A stretch of 10,159 nt of DNA from an uncultured Campylobacter sp. (GTDB lineage Bacteria; Campylobacterota; Campylobacteria; Campylobacterales; Campylobacteraceae). The stretch is taken from NCBI RefSeq assembly GCF_938040115.1, contig NZ_CALHXD010000328.1, positions 1 to 10,159 of the forward strand. The letters run 5' to 3'. The notes under the pieces are model-generated. The model was not told where the DNA came from, ran no database searches, and saw only the letters and a program-made list of their open reading frames with translations. A program made the position numbers and the translations under genes. This document shows, one piece after another, positions 1 to 6,084 of this stretch; within the stretch, counting starts at the first letter, position 1, and each line of letters opens with the position of its first letter.

Positions 1-33
1 ATAAAATAGATTAGCTAAAAAATAGCTTAGTTA

Positions 34-48
34 TGATAGTTGTTATCA
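34..48. promoter_or_regulatory. Fur-box-like inverted repeat
   Basis: The sequence TGATAGTTGTTATCA is a 5-5-5 inverted repeat (TGATA/TATCA). It agrees with the classical Fur consensus TGATAATnATTATCA except at two central positions. It lies in the AT-rich stretch beyond the end of the pepF unit, so any target gene would start to the left of the window and cannot be seen. AT-rich DNA produces such matches by chance, so this is only a candidate operator. Confidence 0.2.
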
Positions 49-145
49 GTTAAGTGTAAATTTGTAACGCATACCAAATTTTGCGAGGTAGTTTTAAATT
101 TGACTACCCTATTACATTTTATGGTTAAAAACAGTATTTAAGCGG

Positions 146-177
146 TAAGAGCAAAAAGCTCAACATTTTTGCTCTTA
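146..177 (-). terminator. Stem-loop beyond pepF, candidate terminator
   Basis: A perfect 12-bp inverted repeat (TAAGAGCAAAAA / TTTTTGCTCTTA) encloses an 8-base loop about 37 bases after the pepF stop codon. It contains three GAGC/GCTC blocks, so a shorter hairpin (GAGC, five-base loop, GCTC at 149-161) competes with the long one. On the minus strand it is not followed at once by a long U-run. A second, AT-only inverted repeat at 198-215 (AAATTTGA gt TCAAATTT) overlaps the pepF stop and is followed on the minus strand by a U-rich tract. Either or both could end the dcuC-pepF transcript. The long stem is also symmetrical enough to act on a plus-strand transcript. Confidence 0.45.
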
Positions 178-197
178 AATTTGGCAAAAAATAAATC

Positions 198-215
198 AAA
201 TTTGAGTTCAAATTT
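198..215 (-). terminator. AT-rich hairpin with U-tract at the pepF stop codon
   Basis: AAATTTGA and TCAAATTT form a perfect 8-bp stem around two bases and overlap the TAA stop of pepF (214-216). The minus-strand transcript continues with GAUUUAUUUUUUGCC, a U-rich run of the kind that follows an intrinsic terminator. The stem has only one G-C pair per arm and AAATTTGA is a common word in this genome, so the call is weak. It may work together with the stronger stem-loop at 146-177. Confidence 0.3.
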
Positions 216-2001
216 ACCCGCCCAAATTTGCCGCCTTATCAAATTCCATCTGCTTTTCAAGCTGCTTAAACTCATCTGCGTAAACAAGCGCATTATCGAC
301 GCACTCGAGCCAAAACTCCTGCGTTCGCGCGTCTTTGCCGAAGTGCTTTTGCAGCAAATCCTCGACGCTCATCACGCCGCACTCCCGCAAAAACGCCTTG
401 TACGCGCCGATAAATTTATCGCCCGCGCGCCTAAACTCGCCCAGCAGAAACCGCGAGAGCAGGTAACCGACGGTGTAGGGATAGTTGTAGATGTATTGAT
501 CGGTTTTGTAAAAATGCAGTTTAAAGTACGGCAAAAAGCCCTCCGCGTCCTGCGTCGTATCGCCGTAGCGGCCTCGCCACGCCTTTTGCATGAGCTCCTC
601 TATCTGCGACGTGCCGACCGCGCCCTTTTGCCTAGCTTTTAAAAAAGCGATCTCAAAATCAAACCGTACCCCGATGTGTAGCATGAAATTTGCCGCCGAT
701 TTTAACTCCTGCCACAAGATATCAAAGAGCAAATTTTTATCCGCGCTGTTTTTTCGCAGATAGTTTCGCAGCACGGCTTCGTTAAAGGTGCTCGCAGCCT
801 CCGCCAGCGTCATAGGAAACTGCGTGTGTAGCGCAGGCAGATCGCGCATGATCCAGTAGTGCCACGCATGTCCGAGCTCGTGCGCCTGCTGGATCATATG
901 CGCCTGCGTGCCCATGTAGCTAGAAAACACGCGCGGTTGCCGAAATTTATCAAACCTCGTATAAAACGCGCCACCTGCTTTGTTTTCGCGTACCTGCGCC
1001 TCGATCCAGTTTTTCTGTAGCATCATTCTGATAAATTCGGGTATCTCCTCGCCAACCTCGCACAGAGCCGCACAGATCGTCTCTATCGCCCGCTCGTAGG
1101 GGATATCATCAGCGCTAGCAAAGGGAGACGGCGCTAGCAGATCGCAGGCGTAAATTTTACCCTGCGGAAAGTACTTCGCGCGCAGACTCACGCACTCTCT
1201 GATCTTGTCCGATCTGCGATCTAGCGCCGCAAACATCGCCGTTACGGCCTGCTCGCTGATTTTATTTTGCTGCAGGCTAGGCGTGAGGATATCCATCCCC
1301 GCCGCCCTAAATTCGCCCAGCCTAAAGCTCTGAAGCAAATTTAAAACGTCGGCGTACAAGCTGGCATGCCTAGCGTAATGCTCCGCTAGCCCCTCAAATA
1401 CGCTCTTTCGTAGCGCGGCATCGGGCGAGCCCTTTAAAACGCCCGCACATTTTGAGAGATTATAGACGCTTTTTGCGCCGTATTTATCCGTAGCCTGCAC
1501 GGCGATGAGGTTGTTTAGATGCCTAAATACGCCGTAAAGCGGAGCGAAACTGCTAGCCGCCGTATCCTCGTAAATTTTACGCTCCTTTGCGTCAAATTTT
1601 GCCCGCCAGCTGTTTTTGCGCTCGTCGTAGAGAAATTTTATCCTCGCAAACTCTTGCGTTTGGCGCGCGGTATCAGAGGGATCCAGCGCGTCCATCTTTT
1701 CAAAAATGATCTCTTTCGTCCACTCAAGGCGCAAAAGCTTCTCTCTGATTTTCGCCTCGGCCGCACCCGCTCGCTCGTCTTTGGTGTCGTCGCTTGATTT
1801 GCAGCGGCAAAACGCGAGCAAGGAGTTCGCCTCCTCAAAGCCGCGCTCGTATGCGTTTATCAGTAAATTTAGCCCGCCGCCCGCGCTAATTAGCCTCTCT
1901 ATCTCGCCTAAAATTTCGTCTAAATTTGATAGCGCATCTGTAAATCTCGCGTCGTCAAAGTCGCCGTACGCGTCCTCAAACGTCCATCTAGGAAGCTGCA
2001 T
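214..2001 (-). CDS. pepF: Oligoendopeptidase F, M3B family zinc metallopeptidase
   Basis: This is a cytoplasmic zinc endopeptidase that degrades short peptides, 595 residues long from the preferred start, close to the usual 600 of PepF. The M3 zinc site is intact. HELGH lies at residues 374-378 (zinc ligands H374 and H378, catalytic E375). The third ligand is E401 in the EAASTFNE segment, which matches the family's EVASTFNE pattern. There is no signal peptide or membrane segment. I chose ATG at 2001 because a TGAGG ribosome site sits six bases upstream; a GTG at 2013 in the same frame would add four residues (MRRE) and overlap the dcuC stop as GTGA. The gene follows dcuC directly, so the two are almost certainly co-transcribed and translationally coupled. 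Codon use and base composition look native. The family is certain; the natural substrates are unknown. Confidence 0.93.
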   Translation of the reverse strand: MQLPRWTFEDAYGDFDDARFTDALSNLDEILGEIERLISAGGGLNLLINAYERGFEEANSLLAFCRCKSSDDTKDERAGAAEAKIREKLLRLEWTKEIIFEKMDALDPSDTARQTQEFARIKFLYDERKNSWRAKFDAKERKIYEDTAASSFAPLYGVFRHLNNLIAVQATDKYGAKSVYNLSKCAGVLKGSPDAALRKSVFEGLAEHYARHASLYADVLNLLQSFRLGEFRAAGMDILTPSLQQNKISEQAVTAMFAALDRRSDKIRECVSLRAKYFPQGKIYACDLLAPSPFASADDIPYERAIETICAALCEVGEEIPEFIRMMLQKNWIEAQVRENKAGGAFYTRFDKFRQPRVFSSYMGTQAHMIQQAHELGHAWHYWIMRDLPALHTQFPMTLAEAASTFNEAVLRNYLRKNSADKNLLFDILWQELKSAANFMLHIGVRFDFEIAFLKARQKGAVGTSQIEELMQKAWRGRYGDTTQDAEGFLPYFKLHFYKTDQYIYNYPYTVGYLLSRFLLGEFRRAGDKFIGAYKAFLRECGVMSVEDLLQKHFGKDARTQEFWLECVDNALVYADEFKQLEKQMEFDKAANLGG

Positions 2002-2007
2002 CTCTCG

Positions 2008-2012
2008 CCTCA
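2008..2012 (-). promoter_or_regulatory. Ribosome site that sets the pepF start
   Basis: TGAGG on the minus strand overlaps the TGA stop of dcuC and stands six bases before ATG at 2001. The alternative GTG start at 2013 has no comparable site at the right distance. The overlap means that ribosomes finishing dcuC are delivered to the pepF start. Confidence 0.6.
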
Positions 2013-3404
2013 CAACGAGAGTAAAAATACGAAAATATGGTGACTAACGAGGCCCAAGACCGCAGGCACGCTGCAGCGCTTGACGATATCGAGCGGACTG
2101 CACTTTAGCATGCCCGCTATCGCGACGACGACGCCAGCTACCGGCGAGAGAGGGCGAGCGATAGTGGAGGCCTGATGCATCGGTAGCACGAGCATAACCG
2201 AGCTCACGTTTAGCTTAGCCGCGATATGAGGCACCATCTCGATGAGCGGGTAGAAGCTCGCGCCGTTTGAGCCCGAGATGATCGTAACAAGCGTCGTGAT
2301 GACGACGAAAAGCACCGACATGCCAAAGCCGCCAAAACCTAGCGAATTTGCGAGCTTGACGATACTATCGAGCATGCCTAGCGCCTTAAAGCCTTCTGCA
2401 AATACGCCCGCTGCGATGATAAGGATCACGACGCCGCTTAGGCTCTTGCCCATCGCTTGGAAAAATACCTTGACCCCTTCGGCGATCGGGTCAAATTTGA
2501 ACCCATGCCTGACCGCTTCAAAAAGCATCGCGATGACGACTGAAAGGATGATGATAGCCGAGATGTCAAGCTTGATAGAGGCGATGCAGTACTGCGAAAA
2601 TACGACCACTAAAATCATCGGTAAAAACGGCAGTATCGCGTAAATTTTAGGCGCGACAGTCTCGGGATTTTGCACTGCGCCGTCAAATTCCATCACTTCG
2701 CCCACGTGCTCGCTGCATACCCAGCCCTCTTTTTTATCCAGATACCTGTTCCAAAAAACGAGCGCGATACCCATCACGATCGAAGTCGGAAGCGCGGCCG
2801 GGATCTTATAGACGAAAACATAATCTAAAATACTAAGTTGCGTGGCCTTCGCCGCAGCGGCCGTCGATGCGCCGATGAGCACCATCGAGGCGGCTCCGGA
2901 CATCGCGCAGATCGAGCCTACGGTGAGCTTGTTTAGTCCAAGCGAGATGAGCACGGGTCCTAGCAGCGCAAGACATAGCACGCCAAGCCCCACCGCGCTA
3001 GTGATAACCATGCTGATGAGCTTAGCCACCGCAAATGCGACGAATACCATGACGTATGGGTTTTTGATCCTAGCAAAGCGCTTCGTAGCGATAGAGACGA
3101 AAGCGTGGTTCGCCCCGATATGCGTCATATAGCTCGCAAAGCCCACCATAAACATGATGATAAGGCCCAAATTTGCAAATCTGTTTGAGAACATATATCG
3201 GATAAATTCGATGATGTTTAGGTAGGCGTTGCCCGTCGCTACGGCCTGTTTGGGCATAAAATTCCCCGTGCCCAGCGCGACTGAGCAGATCAACATAAAA
3301 ACGCCCGAAAGAAAAAGCACGAGCGGCGCGTACTTGCCCCGCACTATCGCCCAGCCCACGATAAACAGCACCACCGTGCCGATAATAATACCTGCAACAG
3401 CCAT
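2010..3404 (-). CDS. dcuC: DcuC family anaerobic C4-dicarboxylate transporter
   Basis: This is an inner-membrane carrier for fumarate, succinate, malate or aspartate. In the family it acts during anaerobic fumarate respiration, mainly in succinate efflux or fumarate-succinate exchange. It has 464 residues, against about 460 for E. coli DcuC, and is hydrophobic throughout with a dozen or so membrane segments. Segments I recognise from DcuC include YMTHIGAN at 92-99, RYLDKKE at 220-226 in the central cytoplasmic loop, the FYPLIEMVPHIA stretch, and SPVAGVVVAIAGM at 420-432. The ATG at 3404 has a strong AAGGAG site six bases upstream. A 24-bp palindrome lies just before that site. The stop codon (2010-2012) meets the pepF start region, so the genes form an operon. 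Respiration of fumarate is common in Campylobacter, which fits. Exact substrate preference cannot be read from the sequence. Confidence 0.92.
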   Translation of the reverse strand: MAVAGIIIGTVVLFIVGWAIVRGKYAPLVLFLSGVFMLICSVALGTGNFMPKQAVATGNAYLNIIEFIRYMFSNRFANLGLIIMFMVGFASYMTHIGANHAFVSIATKRFARIKNPYVMVFVAFAVAKLISMVITSAVGLGVLCLALLGPVLISLGLNKLTVGSICAMSGAASMVLIGASTAAAAKATQLSILDYVFVYKIPAALPTSIVMGIALVFWNRYLDKKEGWVCSEHVGEVMEFDGAVQNPETVAPKIYAILPFLPMILVVVFSQYCIASIKLDISAIIILSVVIAMLFEAVRHGFKFDPIAEGVKVFFQAMGKSLSGVVILIIAAGVFAEGFKALGMLDSIVKLANSLGFGGFGMSVLFVVITTLVTIISGSNGASFYPLIEMVPHIAAKLNVSSVMLVLPMHQASTIARPLSPVAGVVVAIAGMLKCSPLDIVKRCSVPAVLGLVSHHIFVFLLSL

Positions 3405-3420
3405 ATTTTGCTCCTTTTAC

Positions 3421-3444
3421 AGTAAAATTTGAGTGAATTTTACT
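3421..3444. promoter_or_regulatory. Perfect 9-6-9 palindrome upstream of dcuC
   Basis: AGTAAAATT and AATTTTACT form a perfect 9-bp inverted repeat around six bases (TGAGTG). It begins 16 bases before the dcuC start codon and next to its ribosome site. TAAAAT-like -10 candidates lie in and just upstream of it on the minus strand. It could be an operator covering the promoter, or a hairpin in the leader RNA. It does not match the CRP/FNR or Fur consensus that I know, so no regulator is named. Confidence 0.45.
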
Positions 3445-4276
3445 ACGAACATTGATATTTTAAGCTAAAAACGAAGATTATTTTGGCTTTTCTGTTTGTG
3501 GATGCTTCGCGCAACTTTTGCTTTATTGAAATTTTGCAATTTAGCGCGCGGAATTTGCGGCTAAATTTAAAATTTAAAGCGGATCTCGGCGCCAGCGGAT
3601 GGGCTTACGGTGCAGCACAGGGCGGGCGCGACGAGTGAAACGGCATGCAGTGTGTGATCAGCAAACGGATGCGGGCGGCAAATATCGCACTTTTAAGTCG
3701 CGGTTAAGTTCGGGCAATAATAATTTTAAAATTTTAACTAAATTTAATAAAAATTCCTTTGCCTTCCAGCCCCTAAAGACAATTAAAAATTTTATGTGAT
3801 TTAACTTCTTTGCACACGCATAAATTTCAACGTAAAAACAATCACACTAAACGATAACAAACAGAAAGGTTTTCATTGCTTTGCCTAAAAATTACAAGTA
3901 TAAATTTAATTTTATAAAATCTTACCGATCAACCGCGCTATTCGAATACACATCCGATATTGACCTGACACCTAACTGTAGTATGCGCCCGAGAGTTTTT
4001 CTGGTCTTACCCAAACAATCTCCCTCTGTCCACTGTACCGAGCACCACAAATCATTTGAGTCAGAGTTTGTAGGACTATTTTCGTATGATCGCTCATATA
4101 AAATTTCACGTGACCGTTTCTGCTCAAATATATGCCGATCTGTTCGAGAGTCAGCCATTCCTCAAGTACCTATTTTTTGAAGAACAAACGCGTGTTTGAA
4201 TCCTATCGCTCATAGAAATTTATATCTCAAACTCAGCAAAATTTTAACTAGGTATAGTTCCATAAAATATTTATCT
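3445..4276. other. Gene-poor stretch with a GC-richer patch and possible gene relics
   Basis: No convincing gene is present between dcuC and the membrane-protein gene. The part at about 3550-3720 is richer in G and C than its surroundings, with words such as GGCGCC and GGGCGGGCGCG, but all six frames are closed after short distances. The part at 3922-4169 has two overlapping open frames on the minus strand. One runs from 4158 to 3922 (78 codons). The other runs from 4169 to 3972 (65 codons after a stop) and begins with EEWLTLEQIGIYL, which is reminiscent of the first helix of excisionase/HTH_17 domains. Neither has a good ribosome site or a continuing domain. A frame-shifted remnant of an accessory gene is possible, chance frames equally so. 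A small inverted repeat, CAAAC/GTTTG, lies at 4185-4198. Confidence 0.5.
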
Positions 4277-4903
4277 CTATTTATCTAAAGTTCTTGTACT
4301 GCCAATTTCAATATAGCTTTCAATGGCTTGCTGAGCATACAAAAATGAAGATAAAAAAGTCATAACTATAATAGAAAAGCAAACCATAAGATTTATACAA
4401 AAGTATCCGGCTAAATACGAAAAATAAAAACCAATAATAGAAAGCAAAATAGAGTTTCTAAAAAAGCCGTATAATATATTTTTCCATAGTAACTTTTCAT
4501 CTTCTCTTGTTGTTTTTAAAATATTTTCAAGTCCATCGGGTGTATGTGCATAATCAACTATAACAGTAAATGGTTGTCCTTCATCTACAATTTTTATTAC
4601 ATCGTCATTTCTAAATTTTTCAAATAAGCCATCGTATAGGTCTTTTTTGCGGCATTTTAGATAAATGATTATTGGATTACCAAATTTTCCCCAAAACAAG
4701 CTCTCAGCTATTTTTATTATGCTAGCAGAAGTAGATCCACAAGCAAAAGACAAGATCACTATCGCTACAATATAGACAAAGCTATTAGTCTCTAGTTTAG
4801 TTAAATCATAGCCTTTTAAGATATATATCGAAACTATAAATAAAAATCCAGGTGCAAATCTAGCACAAAGATTATACGTACCAAAAAGCTTTAAATCAGC
4901 CAT
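4277..4903 (-). CDS. Four-helix membrane protein with a MurE-like cytoplasmic segment
   Basis: This predicted inner-membrane protein of 208 residues has no assigned function. Hydrophobic segments lie at about 15-30, 42-62, 148-168 and 170-190, with a hydrophilic stretch of about 80 residues between the second and third. From memory it resembles an uncharacterised family with an N-terminal Y-x-L-x-A-R-x-x-P-G-x-L segment (here 10-21) and a LL-x-x-N-x-x-YGF-x-RN motif (here 138-150) before the third helix. Within the central stretch, residues 104-134 read like the MurE ligase signature, including VDYAHTPDGLEN at 116-127. The ATG at 4903 overlaps the end of the upstream hydrolase gene (ATGGCTGA) and has GAGG nine bases ahead. 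In-frame starts further upstream lie inside that gene and would prepend residues unlike this family. The gene is clearly AT-richer than dcuC and pepF. Partner and effector roles are inferred only from the gene pairing. Confidence 0.8.
   Translation of the reverse strand: MADLKLFGTYNLCARFAPGFLFIVSIYILKGYDLTKLETNSFVYIVAIVILSFACGSTSASIIKIAESLFWGKFGNPIIIYLKCRKKDLYDGLFEKFRNDDVIKIVDEGQPFTVIVDYAHTPDGLENILKTTREDEKLLWKNILYGFFRNSILLSIIGFYFSYLAGYFCINLMVCFSIIVMTFLSSFLYAQQAIESYIEIGSTRTLDK
4502..4594 (-). other. MurE-signature segment inside the membrane-protein gene
   Basis: Codons 104-134 encode a stretch whose core, DEGQPFTVIVDYAHTPDGLE, matches the start of the C-terminal domain of MurE (UDP-MurNAc-tripeptide ligase), especially the Bacillus/Clostridium-type consensus. 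The D-x-A-H-x-P pattern is an established Mur ligase and folylpolyglutamate synthase motif. Nothing else of a Mur ligase is present: there is no ATP-binding GxxGKT loop, no substrate domain and no more of the C-terminal domain. The reading frame is continuous on both sides into family-like sequence. The codons are AT-rich like the rest of the gene. Confidence 0.7.
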
Positions 4904-6002
4904 AGTTTTCAACCTCATTGTAAAATGGAATTGGTTCAGCAGAAACCCAACCGGCTCTATCGGGCATATTATTATAATGCTGCTTAGCACTACCTTTCGT
5001 TTCTATTACTTTACATCCGCGTCTAATAAAAGCATTCGTAACAACACGCCTTGGATGCGTTGGATCATTTTCCCCAACCGATACGAAAGCACTTATGGAT
5101 TCTTTTGGCTTTTTGCCTCTGCTGCCCACTATTTTGTCTAAGATACTAGGACTAACGTTTCGTCTGCTTCCATGGTGTGGAATTTGAATAAATTTCAAAT
5201 TTTGCGAAATATCAACATCGCAACTAATAGCATAATTGTACGCGCGATTTAATGCAATATTTCCAGCATCGCCGGTTAATAAAATGCCGTTGCCATTAAA
5301 TTTTGCGTATAAAATTACGCTACTCTCGTTTTCGTTGCTTGTTTTACCACCTTCCCTTAACGTTTCTAAACCAAAGCTTTCTGCAATATTAAACGATATA
5401 TCTTTTAGTGCATGAAATAATTTCTCTTTTGCAGCTAGTATTTTTATATCTTCTGTTTTATCAGAATTTACGATCAAATCAAATAAATACCAATTAATAT
5501 ATGGTGATAAAACGTAAAAACTTCCTATTTGACAGCCCGTATATGGTTCATCCATGGCAATTCCTCTATCTAAAGCCATATCTTCTAACTCTTTTGCATA
5601 TCTATAATATTCGTCTTCAAATTTTCTGCGTAAACTATCTTCAGTAACCCTGCCGTCAAGTATCAAATCCGAATTCTGATTTATATGGTTCATAATATCC
5701 CTGATGTAGTGCCAAGGTCTATGCAGCCAAAGCTCGCCAACATCTAAATTTTGTAGAACTTCAGTTAACCCAGAAGCATGGTCTTTATCTGGATGTGTAT
5801 TTACTACATAATCAACAAAGTTCGTTTTGTAATACTTTCGAATATGTTCTACGAGTTGTTTACCGGATTCTTTTGTTCCCCCATCTACCACCATAACTTT
5901 ATAGTTCCCAGGATTACCATACCGAACAGCTATTGCATCTCCGCTACCACCATCGCCCACTGGCAAAAAGTCTATCTCATATCCAAATTTTTGATTATTC
6001 AT
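4896..6002 (-). CDS. ComEC-like metallo-beta-lactamase-fold hydrolase
   Basis: This soluble 368-residue enzyme has the metallo-beta-lactamase fold in the form seen in the C-terminal domain of ComEC/Rec2. The metal-binding motif reads H-P-D-K-D-H at residues 70-75. Further ligands are likely D245 in LLTGDAG and the histidines of IPHHGS at 274-279. A ComEC-type SVGENDPTHP segment follows at 308-317. The N-terminal strand DFLPVGDGGSGDAI (11-24) is also typical. All residues needed for activity appear present. Members of this group hydrolyse phosphodiesters or related bonds; the substrate here is unknown. Start ATG at 6002 is chosen because AAGGA lies six bases ahead and TATAAT lies at 6030-6035. 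The TTG at 6038 would fall upstream of the predicted transcript. The stop overlaps the membrane-protein start by eight bases. No signal peptide is seen, so it probably works in the cytoplasm, possibly at the membrane with its partner. Confidence 0.87.
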   Translation of the reverse strand: MNNQKFGYEIDFLPVGDGGSGDAIAVRYGNPGNYKVMVVDGGTKESGKQLVEHIRKYYKTNFVDYVVNTHPDKDHASGLTEVLQNLDVGELWLHRPWHYIRDIMNHINQNSDLILDGRVTEDSLRRKFEDEYYRYAKELEDMALDRGIAMDEPYTGCQIGSFYVLSPYINWYLFDLIVNSDKTEDIKILAAKEKLFHALKDISFNIAESFGLETLREGGKTSNENESSVILYAKFNGNGILLTGDAGNIALNRAYNYAISCDVDISQNLKFIQIPHHGSRRNVSPSILDKIVGSRGKKPKESISAFVSVGENDPTHPRRVVTNAFIRRGCKVIETKGSAKQHYNNMPDRAGWVSAEPIPFYNEVENYG

Positions 6003-6008
6003 TTCTAT

Positions 6009-6013
6009 TCCTT
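6009..6013 (-). promoter_or_regulatory. Ribosome site that sets the hydrolase start
   Basis: AAGGA on the minus strand stands six bases before ATG at 6002. It decides against the longer TTG start at 6038, which has no such site and overlaps the -10 element. Confidence 0.6.
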
Positions 6014-6029
6014 GAGTTTTATTGCTCTT

Positions 6030-6035
6030 ATTATA
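6030..6035 (-). promoter_or_regulatory. -10 element of the hydrolase-membrane protein operon
   Basis: A perfect TATAAT on the minus strand, within TTGTATAATAAG, lies 27 bases before the hydrolase start. This would give a leader of about 20 bases. No -35 box is visible at 16-18 bases, which is usual for housekeeping promoters of Campylobacter. It indicates that this gene pair is transcribed on its own and does not depend on read-through from the upstream repeat-protein gene. Confidence 0.55.
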
Positions 6036-6084
6036 CAACGATTGTCTAATCTAGATGCCATCAAGTCCTTAAATTTCTCAAATT

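Noticed and set aside
3599..3799. Plus-strand open frame of 66 codons in the GC-richer patch
   Set aside because: Composition changes abruptly along the frame, no domain is visible, and the end runs into AT-rich non-coding sequence.
3922..4169. Minus-strand frames as a frame-shifted DUF1653-like or excisionase-like gene
   Set aside because: Short pieces (a WVRPEKL string, an EEWLTLEQIGIYL start) recall these families, but they lie in an order and frame that no single shift explains. I did not call a pseudogene.
3881..4180. Plus-strand open frame of 99 codons starting with TTG
   Set aside because: It has no recognisable domain, an odd Cys/Arg/Ser-rich composition, no good ribosome site, and it overlaps open frames on the other strand. 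It is most likely a chance frame.
4502..4594. A real Mur ligase gene or murE pseudogene
   Set aside because: Only the one signature segment is present. The sequence on both sides is continuous membrane protein without ATP-binding or substrate domains of a ligase.
4904..4990. Longer form of the membrane protein from in-frame starts at 4990 or 4918
   Set aside because: The extra residues would be read from within the hydrolase gene and put an unlikely segment ahead of the family-like N-terminus. ATG at 4903 has its own ribosome site and the typical overlap.
6003..6038. Longer form of the hydrolase from TTG at 6038
   Set aside because: The TATAAT element at 6030-6035 would lie inside the coding region, and the ATG at 6002 has a well-placed AAGGA site.
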